Positions 1 through 8,196 are shown, counted from the first letter of the stretch. The stretch: 64,000 nucleotides of DNA from Comamonadaceae bacterium (GCA_947478725.1 CANJWZ010000011.1:1-64000); one strand, 5' to 3'. Translations and numbers: made by a program. The notes: generated from the sequence alone by a model not told the origin.

Positions 1-353
1 CGCTCGACCAAGGGCGCGTGTTTGCGGTGCCGCAGGTTGAACGAGTCGGGCCGGTTGATGCGGCCAATTTCGTAGATGTCGCGAAACCCACGGGTAGTGA
101 TCAAAGCCGTGCGGGCCCCACTGCGCTCGAGCATGGTGTTGATGGCCACGGTGGAGCCATGCAAGAACAAATGGGCCTGGGGCAAGGCCACACCGGCCTT
201 GTCCATGCCATGCAAGATGCCTTGCACCAATTTATCCGGGGTGGTGAGGGTCTTGCCCAAAAGCAAGCGGCCTTGGCGCTCGTCAAAAGCGGCGACGTCC
301 GTAAAGGTGCCGCCTATGTCGGCGGCAGCGCGCAATCGGTATGTGGTTTTCAT
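1..353 (-). CDS. Hydantoinase A / 5-oxoprolinase family protein, N-terminal part (runs off the left edge)
   Basis: The 117 codons present begin at ATG 353 with MKTTYRLRAAADIGGTFTDV. The DIGGTFTD loop at about residues 12-19 is the phosphate-binding loop of the N-methylhydantoinase A / oxoprolinase group, which has an actin-like ATPase fold. A HGSTVAINT motif follows near residue 63 and TTRGFRDIYEIGR near residue 83, both typical of this N-terminal domain. Family members hydrolyse cyclic amides with ATP in the cytoplasm, usually with a HyuB partner. The rest of the gene lies beyond position 1, so substrate and partner cannot be judged. It is divergent from the LysR gene at 436, with an 82 bp gap, which suggests that regulator controls it. 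Confidence 0.85.
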   Translation of the reverse strand, partial: MKTTYRLRAAADIGGTFTDVAAFDERQGRLLLGKTLTTPDKLVQGILHGMDKAGVALPQAHLFLHGSTVAINTMLERSGARTALITTRGFRDIYEIGRINRPDSFNLRHRKHAPLVE

Positions 354-435
354 GCCAAGTCATCCTAGGCGGGGCGGGGTATGCTGTCAATCATCGTTTT
401 TGCAATGCAGTCATTACATATTTAACATACCTTTG

Positions 436-1359
436 ATGAATGATTTATCCATGATGCGGCCGACAGCCTGGCAGTTGTTTTTGGACCTGGCCGAAGAGGG
501 CAGCCTGAGCCGCTTGGCCTTGCGCCAAGAGCGTGCCCAACCCCAACTCAGCCGCCAATTGGCCGAACTCGAGGCCGCTTGCGGCACCCCCTTGTTTTTG
601 CGCCATGCCCGTGGCCTGCAATTGAGCGAATATGGCCAATGGGTGCTGCCCTTGGTACGCGCATGGTTGGCCCAAACCCAGGCCTTGCAAAACGAAATGC
701 GCCACGGCCTGGGGGTAGCGGTGGGTGAGGTGCGCTTGGGCGTCATCCCCTCCGCCGTGCGACCTTTGATCATGCCTGCCTTGGCCGCTTTGCGCGAACA
801 GCACCCCTTGGTGCGGCTGACCGTGACCGAGGCCTTGGACAGCCAAATGGACCACAGCTTGCAAAGTGCCAGAGTGGACATGGCAGTGCGATATGTGCAC
901 CCAGCGGGTGTGCGCCCGGGCGACCAGGTATTGCAAAGCGTGGGCACCTATTTGGTGGGGCCGCCGGGCGACGCGTTGACGCGGCGAAAAACGGTGGCCT
1001 TCACTCGACTCCAAGGCCTGTCGTTGGTCTTGCCGTGCCGCCCCAGCGCATGGCGCGATACCCTCGATGACTTGGCCCAACAGCAAGGTTTTGCATTGAA
1101 TGTTGCCTTGGAGGCCGACTCCTTGCTGGTGCAAAAAGAGTCGGCGATGCAAGGTGTGGCTCACACATTGCTGGGCCCATTGGCCTTGGAACCTGAGCGC
1201 AGCCATGGTCGTTTGCAAGTGGCTTTGCTGGTCGAGCCCGCGCTGCCGCGTTTGATCGTGCTGACCATGCGCCCGGGTTTGACACCCAATTTGGCACACC
1301 AAGCGGTGGCCGACGCCATCATGGCCAAGGCCCCACCCTCTGCACGTCAGGGAGGGTGA
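436..1359 (+). CDS. LysR-family transcriptional regulator
   Basis: A 307-residue LysR regulator, the usual family length. The N-terminal winged helix-turn-helix is seen in residues about 7-65 (LFLDLAEEGSLSRLAL, then LSRQLAELEAACGTPLFLRH), followed by the periplasmic-binding-protein-like effector domain from about residue 95 (GEVRLGVIPSAVRPLIMPAL). The reading frame stays open upstream to 76, but that part is antisense to the hydantoinase gene and not LysR-like, so ATG 436 is preferred; ATGs at 451 and 454 are alternatives. Its divergent placement from the hydantoinase A gene is the classic LysR arrangement, and I infer that it regulates that gene. Confidence 0.88.
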   Translation: MNDLSMMRPTAWQLFLDLAEEGSLSRLALRQERAQPQLSRQLAELEAACGTPLFLRHARGLQLSEYGQWVLPLVRAWLAQTQALQNEMRHGLGVAVGEVRLGVIPSAVRPLIMPALAALREQHPLVRLTVTEALDSQMDHSLQSARVDMAVRYVHPAGVRPGDQVLQSVGTYLVGPPGDALTRRKTVAFTRLQGLSLVLPCRPSAWRDTLDDLAQQQGFALNVALEADSLLVQKESAMQGVAHTLLGPLALEPERSHGRLQVALLVEPALPRLIVLTMRPGLTPNLAHQAVADAIMAKAPPSARQGG

Positions 1360-1463
1360 CTGATCACCAGCTTTTTTGCAGTCCCAAGCCGAATTGTCCC
1401 TGGCCGATGGTCATCGCTGTCTCTCGTTGGGTAAGGGCTCAGGGCTGAGTTGGGGCAAGCCGG

Positions 1464-1590
1464 TCATGCCACTTCACATTTATAAAGTTGCGCATGCCCG
1501 TTGCGGTCGGAGGTGAAGATCACCCAGCGTCCATTGGTTTAAAAACGCGGGTGGGGATGAGTGATAAGTTTCTTGGCGGTGAAACGGTCG
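1464..1590 (-). pseudogene. Remnant of a TolB-like beta-propeller protein C-terminus
   Basis: On the minus strand one frame reads about 42 codons ending at TGA 1464-1466. It includes LITHPHPRF, an in-frame TAA, then TNGRWVIFTSDRNGHAQLY. The HPHP...GRWVIFTSDRNGHAQLY pattern is that of a TolB/PD40 propeller blade, and resembles the end of oligogalacturonate-lyase-like proteins. With the stop codon inside the motif and no upstream part (the Ldh-family gene starts its stop at 1594), it can only be a decayed fragment. The rest of the 1360-1593 gap shows nothing else. Confidence 0.5.
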
Positions 1591-1593
1591 TGC

Positions 1594-2595
1594 CTATGCG
1601 CTGTTGCCACCTTGCGCGATGATGTTACGGATGATTTGGACGACCTTGTCCGGCACGTCTATGGCGTCGAGCGCTAGGCGTTCGTTGCGCTCTGCATTCG
1701 AACGGTCGAACGGCACTCGTACAGGTCGTGCGGAGGATACTGGCCGGGTTTCTCGAATGCTTTGCGCGTATTCAGCCACACGCGCAGGGAAATCATCACC
1801 AGCACTGAATAACGAAGGGTTCACAGCCAGAATGAAGAGACCGCTATCTCGCTGTGGCCCAGGGGCAATCACCTGCCCGGTCATCATGGCCAGCATCTGA
1901 ATCATCATTGCCAAGCCTGAACCCTTGTGACCGCCCCAGACGGCGAATGCCCCGCCCAATGCTGCAGTGGGGTCGCGCGTCGGGCGCCCTTCGGCATCAA
2001 AGGCCTGGCCTTCGGGAAGCTGTTCGCCTAAACGCGCCTTTAGCGCGACTTCGCCGATCATCACATCGGAAGTACCAATATCCCAGATCACTGGTGTTGT
2101 GGTGGAAGGAAAACCGAAGGCAATTGGGTTGGTACCGTAGCGTCCTTGAGTACCGCCATACGGCGCTACCAGTTGGGTGCCGCTCCCGGCAATCATGCCG
2201 ACCAGACCCTTCGCAACAATGCGTTCCAAGTAATAGGAATACATGCCGGTAAACCAGGTTTTGGAAGCCCCGATCATCCCCATACCGGTCTGGCTTGCCT
2301 TCTCCAACGCGATGTCTGTGCAGCGGGCACCCACCAAGTAACCCACGTTGTCGCCGCCATCCAGGCAAGCGGAGAAGGTCGTTTGTTGCAATAGGGTAAT
2401 CGGGCGTCGTGGCTGGGAGGTTCGGCGAATCCTTTCGACTATCGAAATCGCTCGCGAGAGGCCGCCGTAGGCCAGCCCACGCAGCTCGCAATCGATCAGG
2501 TGATCGGCGATGATCGCTGATTCTTCTGGTGTGTGGCCCGCTGCGGCCATGCAGGCTTGTGCCAATTCGCGGGCTTCGTTGACTGTAAATCTCAT
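1594..2595 (-). CDS. Ldh-family (malate/L-lactate/ureidoglycolate type) NAD(P)-dependent oxidoreductase, atypical active site
   Basis: A 333-residue protein of the YiaK/AllD/ComC type of 2-hydroxyacid or imine reductases, a fold unrelated to classical Rossmann dehydrogenases. The dinucleotide-binding stretch YGTNPIAFGFPS (about residues 153-164) and the late GGHKGSGLAMMIQML segment (about 221-235) are well kept. Two places where the family normally carries histidine look changed: the RGxxSHG segment reads RGLAYGGLSR near residue 39, and the NSxHFGAL segment reads KTWFTGMYSYY near residue 112. It may therefore have altered chemistry. It is last in the operon that starts with the CoA-transferase at 5588; 70 bp separate it from the Bug gene upstream. 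Confidence 0.82.
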   Translation of the reverse strand: MRFTVNEARELAQACMAAAGHTPEESAIIADHLIDCELRGLAYGGLSRAISIVERIRRTSQPRRPITLLQQTTFSACLDGGDNVGYLVGARCTDIALEKASQTGMGMIGASKTWFTGMYSYYLERIVAKGLVGMIAGSGTQLVAPYGGTQGRYGTNPIAFGFPSTTTPVIWDIGTSDVMIGEVALKARLGEQLPEGQAFDAEGRPTRDPTAALGGAFAVWGGHKGSGLAMMIQMLAMMTGQVIAPGPQRDSGLFILAVNPSLFSAGDDFPARVAEYAQSIRETRPVSSARPVRVPFDRSNAERNERLALDAIDVPDKVVQIIRNIIAQGGNSA

Positions 2596-2665
2596 GGTGC
2601 TCGCTGTGTTTGAATCTGCATCGTTCGACGCGGGTCCGAGAAGGTAGTGTTAGCCAAGGTGATGC

Positions 2666-3637
2666 CTATTGACTATTCATGCGGGCGGCACGCACCACTT
2701 CACCCCAGGTCTCGATTTCTTTGCGGATGAACGCCGATCCTTCTTCCGGTCCCATATCGATAATCCTGCCTCCCTGGTTGAGGAAGATGTCGAACAAGCC
2801 AGGTTTGGCCACCACGCGTGTCATCGCTTCACGAAGACGGAGCACCCGTTCCGGCGGCGTGGCCGAAGGTACCATCAGGGCATACCAGTTCTCGAATTCG
2901 ATACCGCTCAAGCCGCCCTCAATCAGGCTGGGAATAGCGGGCATAGTTGGGTTGCGATTGCGGCTGGTTGTGGCGAGCGCGCGCATCTTGCCGGACTTAA
3001 TATGAGGGGTCATCACGGCGGGATCAAGGATGGTGACATCGACTTCGTTGGCAAGGATCGCTAACATGGCCGGTGCAGCGCCGCGATAGTGCACCACTGT
3101 GAAGTCAAGCCCGGCGCGTTGGCGCATCATTTCGGCTAGAAGGTGCGGCGGTCCGCCGACGCCGGAAGTGGCCAGCGTGAGAGTGCCCGGTTTAGCTCGT
3201 ACAAGCGTCAACAAGTCCGCCAAATTTTTAATTGGCAGACCTTCGCGAGATGCAAAAAGCAGCGGTGTGCCGAGAGTGATAGAAATCGGGATCAGATCGC
3301 GTCGTGTGTCATAGCCCAGTTTCGGCAAAAGAGTAACGTTTACCGCCAGCGCGCCAGTGGTGGCAAACACCATGGTGTTACCGTCTGGTACTGATTTGGC
3401 GGCTACCTCTACGCCCAACGACCCGCCAGCGCCGGTGCGGATGTCAACTATGATCGGTTGGCCCAACACTTCGCCGAGTGCACTCGCAATTAACCGTCCG
3501 CCCGCGTCCACCGGGCCACCGGCCGGAAAGGGAATGATGATGCGCATCGGGCGATCCGGCCATCCTTGTGCCATGGCTGAGTTAATCGTAAGAGGTACCA
3601 AGGCTGTGGAACCGATGAAACTCCGGCGATTCACCAT
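2666..3637 (-). CDS. Bug/TctC-family periplasmic solute-binding protein
   Basis: A 323-residue extracytoplasmic receptor. The N-terminus NRRSFIGSTALVPLTINSAMAQ has an arginine pair in a Tat-like context and a likely cleavage after AMAQ. The mature start GWPDRPMRIIIPFPAGGPVDAGGRL is the hallmark first beta-strand and loop of Bug proteins, which bind carboxylates. The start codon lies inside the last codons of the enoyl-CoA hydratase gene (7 bp overlap), so the two are translated from one message. The ligand is presumably the acid that is activated by the CoA-transferase of the same operon. No TctA/TctB membrane subunits are nearby. Confidence 0.93.
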   Translation of the reverse strand: MVNRRSFIGSTALVPLTINSAMAQGWPDRPMRIIIPFPAGGPVDAGGRLIASALGEVLGQPIIVDIRTGAGGSLGVEVAAKSVPDGNTMVFATTGALAVNVTLLPKLGYDTRRDLIPISITLGTPLLFASREGLPIKNLADLLTLVRAKPGTLTLATSGVGGPPHLLAEMMRQRAGLDFTVVHYRGAAPAMLAILANEVDVTILDPAVMTPHIKSGKMRALATTSRNRNPTMPAIPSLIEGGLSGIEFENWYALMVPSATPPERVLRLREAMTRVVAKPGLFDIFLNQGGRIIDMGPEEGSAFIRKEIETWGEVVRAARMNSQ

Positions 3638-4407
3638 TGAGGTCTCCTTTTTTCAACAAACGCGGTAATGCCTTCACGGGCTGAAGCCGTGGCGGCGGCA
3701 ACTGAGATCACATCCACGCCGGTGGTAATAGCCGAGCGGTAATCGGTATCCTCGGTCTTCCAGATCATCTGCTTAGTTCGCGTCACCGCTTCGGGGCTGG
3801 CCACAAGCAAGGCTTCAAGTACGGCATCGACTTCGGCCTGCAGGTCAGCGGCCGGCACCGCGCGGGTGATAAGGCCTAAGCGTGCCGCTTCAGGCGCACG
3901 AATGTTTCGCGCCGTCAGGAGCAGTTCCACTGCCGCCTTGCGATGCACGCCGCGAATCAGCTGAATCGTCGTCTGCGTCGGCGGCAAGCCGATCTTCACC
4001 TCCGGATAGCCGATTAGGCATTCCTCTTCAGCAAGCGCAATGTCGGACCAGCCGGCGATCATGATGCCAGCCCCCAGTGCGTAACGCTCTAAAACCGAAA
4101 CCACCGGCTTGGGACAATAGTACGCAGCCAGATTCAACTCCAGGAGGCGGGCATACGCGGCATTGAGCACATCCATACCGGCACCCTGAAGTGCCTGGAT
4201 GTCGTTGATCTCGCGCCCCGCGCAGAAGATACCGCCTGTACCGCGCAGCACCACTATGCGACAGTGCCGGTCTTCTGCTGCCGCCTTGAAAGCAGCGGTT
4301 AGCGCTGCAATCATGTCGTCGTTAAGCGCATTGCGGTGCGCCGGGTTATTGATGTGAAAAGTGACAATGCCCCGGTCATCCCGTTCAATCTGGATACCAT
4401 CTTTCAT
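3631..4407 (-). CDS. Enoyl-CoA hydratase/isomerase (crotonase) family protein
   Basis: A 258-residue crotonase-fold protein, the usual family length. The oxyanion-hole segments are seen as LRGTGGIFCAGREI (about residues 55-68) and RYALGAGIMIAGWSDIALAEE (about 107-127), followed by YPEVKIGLPP, whose Glu matches the second catalytic acid of hydratases. It ends in FVEKRRP, the normal crotonase C-terminus. It acts in the cytoplasm on an acyl-CoA, probably the product of the CoA-transferase whose stop codon it overlaps (ATGA, 4 bp). The exact reaction (hydratase, isomerase or hydrolase) cannot be read from the sequence. Confidence 0.9.
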   Translation of the reverse strand: MKDGIQIERDDRGIVTFHINNPAHRNALNDDMIAALTAAFKAAAEDRHCRIVVLRGTGGIFCAGREINDIQALQGAGMDVLNAAYARLLELNLAAYYCPKPVVSVLERYALGAGIMIAGWSDIALAEEECLIGYPEVKIGLPPTQTTIQLIRGVHRKAAVELLLTARNIRAPEAARLGLITRAVPAADLQAEVDAVLEALLVASPEAVTRTKQMIWKTEDTDYRSAITTGVDVISVAAATASAREGITAFVEKRRPQW

Positions 4408-5588
4408 ATTGCCTCCTCTGCACGCATTGATGCAATCTGTTCGGACGAATAGCCCAAGTCATCCCGTAGCACGCTTTCCGTGTGCTCACCCAGCTCCGGT
4501 GGCCGCCTGCCCGGTTGCGCAGGCGTGCCCGACATGTTGAGCGGCACACCTGCCAGCTTTAAAGTGCCACCGCGCCCGTCATCCACCTCATGCACCATGT
4601 TTATCGCTGCTAGTTGGGGGTGGGCGATGACTTGCGCTACATCCTGGACGGGGCTGCAGGGCACCCGCGCTGCGTCAAGCCGCTTGACCCACTCCTCGGT
4701 CGAATGGTCGAGAAACTTCGGCGATATCAGCGCGATCAACTCCTCACGCCGCTCGGAGCGGCCGCGCGCATCTGCGTACAAGGGGTTGGTTCCCAAAGCG
4801 GCCATTCCAATCGCTTCTGCTAGGCGCACCCACGCGGCGTCATTGGTCGCGCCGGCGAGCACCCAGCCATCTGAGGTGCGAAAAGCTTGGTAAGGGACAA
4901 TGTGCCACACCGCCGAGCCAGTGCGCTGCGGCACCACCCCAGCCATCGTGTAGGCAGTAAAGTGGTATCCGAGTTGCGCCACTGCGGTTTGAAGGAGTGA
5001 AGCTTCAACATGCTGGCCCTTGGCTCTGCCCTGCGCGCGCGCAAGCAGCGCTGCACAGGCACCGGCAAAAGCCAGCATGCCAGTGCCCATGTCAATCACT
5101 GAGGGCCCTAACCGCGCCGGGCCGGCATCTCCTTCCCCCGTCATCGCCATCATGCCGCTAAAAGCTTGTAGCATGTTGTCGTATCCAGGTCGGTTGCGCA
5201 GCGGCCCGCGTGAGCCGTAACCCGTGATCGACAAGTGGATCAGATTCTCATTGATGGCAGAGAGCGTCTCCCAATTGAGGCCCAAGCGCGCAGCTGTATC
5301 CGGCGGAAAATTTTCGATCAGCACGTCGGAGCGACACACTAGGCGTGACAAGATTTCCTGGCCACGGGGGCTTTTCAGGTTGAGCGTCATGCCGCGCTTG
5401 CCGCGGTTGACCGACATGAAATTGGCGCTACGGCTATCAACCACTGGCAACCAGCGCCGGTTCTCGTCCCCTTCGCGGTCCTCAATTTTGATGACGTCTG
5501 CACCCATATCGGCGAACAACTGACCACACGAAGGGCCAGCGAGAACGCGACTTAAATCCAGCACCTTAATACCGGCTAAAGCGGTCAT
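4404..5588 (-). CDS. Family III CoA-transferase (CaiB/BaiF type)
   Basis: A 394-residue protein of full family length. The N-terminal LAGIKVLDLSRVLAGPSCGQ and FADMGADVIKIEDREGDENR are diagnostic, and the Asp of PSVIDMGTGMLAFAG (about residue 167) matches the catalytic aspartate that carries the acyl-anhydride intermediate. The enzyme moves CoA between carboxylic acids in the cytoplasm. It is the first gene of the operon CoA-transferase, enoyl-CoA hydratase, Bug receptor, Ldh-type oxidoreductase. A 14 bp palindrome lies just upstream of its start (5603-5616). Confidence 0.93.
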   Translation of the reverse strand: MTALAGIKVLDLSRVLAGPSCGQLFADMGADVIKIEDREGDENRRWLPVVDSRSANFMSVNRGKRGMTLNLKSPRGQEILSRLVCRSDVLIENFPPDTAARLGLNWETLSAINENLIHLSITGYGSRGPLRNRPGYDNMLQAFSGMMAMTGEGDAGPARLGPSVIDMGTGMLAFAGACAALLARAQGRAKGQHVEASLLQTAVAQLGYHFTAYTMAGVVPQRTGSAVWHIVPYQAFRTSDGWVLAGATNDAAWVRLAEAIGMAALGTNPLYADARGRSERREELIALISPKFLDHSTEEWVKRLDAARVPCSPVQDVAQVIAHPQLAAINMVHEVDDGRGGTLKLAGVPLNMSGTPAQPGRRPPELGEHTESVLRDDLGYSSEQIASMRAEEAI

Positions 5589-5602
5589 ACCGTTTCTCTT
5601 TT

Positions 5603-5616
5603 ATATTGACCAATAT
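5603..5616. promoter_or_regulatory. Palindromic operator candidate upstream of the CoA-transferase operon
   Basis: ATATTGACCAATAT is a perfect 6-2-6 inverted repeat 14 bp upstream of the ATG at 5588, where a repressor would block the operon. No regulator gene is adjacent, and the bound protein is unknown. Confidence 0.35.
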
Positions 5617-5957
5617 CGTTTCACTCGATTTTTGTCACTTCAGCAAACGAATTCTGCTCAGGCCCGGTGAAGCATTGAGCGGCATAACGCACCCGGCTGT
5701 CTTGGAAATAAGGCGAATAGGCATTTCAATCGAATTAAGCGAAGTGTGGCACCTTGGATCAGCCATAAATCAGCGGGGAAACCCTTGACCAGCGTAATTG
5801 AAACGATTTTTTGTGTTCAGTCACGCAAGGGTTTTTACTTGATTGTCGATTGATCAAAAGTACAACATACTGGCCTTGTGGTGTTTGGAATGCCTTGATG
5901 CCCTCCATCATTTCGTTTGCGGCGTCATTAAAAAGCCGCTGGCGGATAAGGGTCAAC
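5617..5957. other. Gene-free stretch between the CoA-transferase operon and an IS remnant
   Basis: I find no convincing gene here. An open frame on the minus strand (5956-5759) reads LFNDAANEMMEGIKAFQTPQ, which I cannot assign. The motif TGAAACGAT at 5799-5807 is the reverse complement of ATCGTTTCA at 5615-5623. Promoters of the operon at 5588 should lie in the first part. Confidence 0.4.
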
Positions 5958-5959
5958 TA

Positions 5960-6881
5960 TAGACTTGGCACGATTTATAAGTGAACTTTGGTGATTTGTG
6001 TAGTCAAGATTCATGCAAAAAGAAGATGCCCGCAAGCAGTCGCGCGAAGTACTGCACGAACGCTGCAAACAAGTTGTCCGCATGCACCGCAAAGGTGTCG
6101 GCGCGATGCGCATTGTTGAGCAAACGGGTTGGAGCTGGACGGCGGTCAACACCGCACTGCGCCTGGACGGCGAAGGCTCAGCGGCAACGCTCAAGCCCGG
6201 TCTTCGAGGTAAAAAGCCAGGCAGTGGCCGCAGCTTGACGCCTGCGCAAGAGCAGACCATCGGCCAGACGAGTTGTGACAAGCGCCCCCCGCCATTGAGG
6301 CCAAGGCCAAGGCTGAGGGTGCTGAGATTCACTGGGATGATGAGACCGCATTGGTCAACGCAGTCGTTAGGGGCAGGAGCTTCGCACCAGCAGGCAAAAC
6401 ACCTGTGACATTTGCTCTGGGCGGCACGCGTCACAAGCTGTCGATGATTGCCACGGTGAACAATCAGGGCAAGACGCGCTGGATAATCATTGTTGATTCG
6501 TTCAACCCGGACAAGCTGATCGAATTTTTTGAGGCCTTGATTAAAGACACAACCAAAAAGGTGTTCTTGATACTGGACAACTTGAGGGTTCATCACAGCA
6601 AACCGGTCAAAGCTTGGGCGATAGAAAATGCAAGAATGCAAAAAAGATCGAGTGGTTTTACTTGCCCAGCGACAGTCCTGAGCTCAATCCAGAGGAGTGC
6701 TTAAATGCAGACATCAAGCATGCGATCACATCAAAGGTGCCCGTACGAACAAAAGCAAAACTCGGGCAAGCCGCGACGCCGCACATGACGATGCTGCAGA
6801 AAACTCGCGAGCGGGTGAAGAAATATTTCGGTGACCCCAAAGTCGCTTACGCCGCTTTATGAATAACTAGTGCCGGATCAA
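5960..6881 (+). mobile_element. Decayed IS630-family insertion sequence
   Basis: The element is bounded by imperfect inverted repeats (left about 5960-5982, right about 6859-6881; 14 of 23 positions match, both containing GGCAC) and flanked on both sides by TA (5958-5959 and 6882-6883), the target duplication of IS630/mariner elements. The enclosed transposase gene is broken. About 920 bp remain against the roughly 1.1 kb expected for an intact relative. Confidence 0.75.
6013..6862 (+). pseudogene. IS630-family transposase, frameshifted and internally deleted
   Basis: Three frames together read as one transposase. Frame 1 (from ATG 6013) gives the helix-turn-helix part, HRKGVGAMRIVEQTGWSWTA, ending at LTPAQEQTIGQ...CDKRP near 6288. 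Frame 3 continues AIEAKAKAEGAEIHWDDETA with the catalytic Asp, then VFLILDNLRVHHSK with the second Asp, to about 6620. Frame 2 (about 6614-6862) gives IEWFYLPSDSPELNPEE with the final Glu, then the C-terminus. From my memory of intact relatives, roughly 50 codons are missing at the first junction, so this is a deletion plus at least one further frameshift. It cannot make a working protein. Confidence 0.85.
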
Positions 6882-6885
6882 TAAT

Positions 6886-7644
6886 ATGCAAACTGCTTGC
6901 TCTGCCCCATCTGTGTTGTTTCAATTCATAGGCAAGACCGTTGCCATCAGTGGTGCATGCGGTGGAATAGGCAGCAAGGTCGCAGCCATGTTTTATGAGG
7001 CTGGAGCCAACCTGGTCCTGATTGACCAGGATGCATTTTTACTGGCGCAAGCCTTGCTGAATTTTCCGGAACGCGCCAGAACCGTGGTCTGTGATCAGTC
7101 GCAGCCTGCGCATATCGACCGGGCAGTCCAGGAAGTGGGGCGGGTTGATATTTTTATCAACAACGCTGGAATGGTCATGCGTAGCCCATTGTTTGATCTC
7201 ACATCTCGCCAACTGCAGACCATCGTTGAAGTCAATCTCACCGGGGCCATGTTGATGGCTGTGGGTATGGCGCGGCTGATGGTTTCTCAAAAATCCGGCG
7301 TGGTGGTGAATGTGTGTTCGCAACATGCATTTTGTGCGGTCAAAGAGCGTGCTGCATACAGCGTCACCAAGGCGGGGCTTGCCCAGTTCACCCGCACAGC
7401 AGCCCACGAATGGGCCGAGCACGGCATTCGCGTCGTTGCCGTTGCACCCGGGCCCGTGGATACACCCATGACCGCAGGCCTCACCAGCAGCGGAGGGCGT
7501 CAAGCGCTTTTAGATCACATCCCGTTGGGGCGGTTTTCTTCAGCCGGTGAAATCGCTGGCCTGATCCTGTTTTTATCTTCTGACCTTGCTTCGACTGTGC
7601 TTGGTCAGACCCTGATCGCCGACGGCGGCTATGTTTTGGCTTAA
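6886..7644 (+). CDS. SDR-family oxidoreductase
   Basis: A 252-residue classical short-chain dehydrogenase. The NAD(P)-binding GACGGIGS loop is at about residues 23-30, NNAG at about 91-94, and the active-site YSVTK at about 158-162, followed by the usual TPMT and LIADGGYV C-terminal pieces. The segment where the catalytic serine is expected reads VNVCSQHAF. It is cytoplasmic; the substrate is unknown. The ATG sits only a few bases beyond the right end of the IS630 remnant and has no good ribosome site, so its promoter and first codons may have been changed by the insertion. A GTG at residue 10 is an alternative start. Confidence 0.85.
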   Translation: MQTACSAPSVLFQFIGKTVAISGACGGIGSKVAAMFYEAGANLVLIDQDAFLLAQALLNFPERARTVVCDQSQPAHIDRAVQEVGRVDIFINNAGMVMRSPLFDLTSRQLQTIVEVNLTGAMLMAVGMARLMVSQKSGVVVNVCSQHAFCAVKERAAYSVTKAGLAQFTRTAAHEWAEHGIRVVAVAPGPVDTPMTAGLTSSGGRQALLDHIPLGRFSSAGEIAGLILFLSSDLASTVLGQTLIADGGYVLA

Positions 7645-7684
7645 TTTTTAAATCTAACCCTGGGGATTCATCAAACGACGAACG

Positions 7685-8092
7685 ATGCCGGCACTATTCA
7701 AGATAGTAGCCAGATCGCATTTCCGGCAGAAAATGCTGGTGGATGATGCCCATGCGCGTGCAATGCTGGCCGCTGCCAACATTGACTTGGTCTGCGCCAA
7801 GCAGGACAACAACCTTTTTTATCTGTCGGGTTACGCTTCAGATTCGTCACTCTGTCACTTTTATGATGAGTGGGCTTGTGCGTTGTATCCAGCATCGGCT
7901 GCCGCTGCGGGAGCCTTGATTGTCCCTGACTACGCTCTGGCTTACCAAGTCACCCGGCCTACCTCGATGCCTGATTTGCTGACTTACGGATCTGAGTGGT
8001 CCAGTGCCGGGATTTTGCTTACGGAGATCAATGCCGGGGTAGGGGTTGACACTGCGCTGCGCCATCCACTTCGCGAATTGATTCGCGCATAA
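7685..8092 (+). pseudogene. N-terminal creatinase-like domain of an M24 (Xaa-Pro peptidase-type) protein, catalytic domain lost
   Basis: 135 codons from ATG 7685. The piece MLAAANIDLVCAKQDNNLFYLSGYASD and the later GALIVPDYALAYQVTRP match the N-terminal domain of M24 aminopeptidase/creatinase proteins, which are about 400 residues long. The frame stops at TAA 8090 and no peptidase domain with the Asp-Asp-His-Glu-Glu metal set follows; the next gene is convergent. It reads as the start of a gene whose 3' two thirds were deleted. Production of a short stand-alone protein cannot be excluded. Confidence 0.6.
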
Positions 8093-8150
8093 AAATTCTG
8101 ATGAAAACTTGCATCTCCTACCGGGTAACGCACTGCGACAGAGCAGACCG

Positions 8151-8185
8151 AAAGAACTGACGAACCATCGCGCAGTTCTTTTCTA
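8151..8185. terminator. Stem-loop between convergent genes
   Basis: AAGAACTG (8152-8159) pairs with CAGTTCTT (8173-8180), followed by TTCT. It lies between the M24 remnant and the convergent Bug gene and could terminate transcription from either side, although the T-tract is short. Confidence 0.4.
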
Positions 8186-8196
8186 CGGGCCGTCTA

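Noticed and set aside
5759-5956. Minus-strand 65-codon frame with LFNDAANEMMEGIKAFQ between the CoA-transferase and IS630 remnant
   Set aside because: No recognisable domain, no ribosome site, and the second half is low quality sequence. A decayed acyl-CoA enzyme fragment is possible but cannot be supported.
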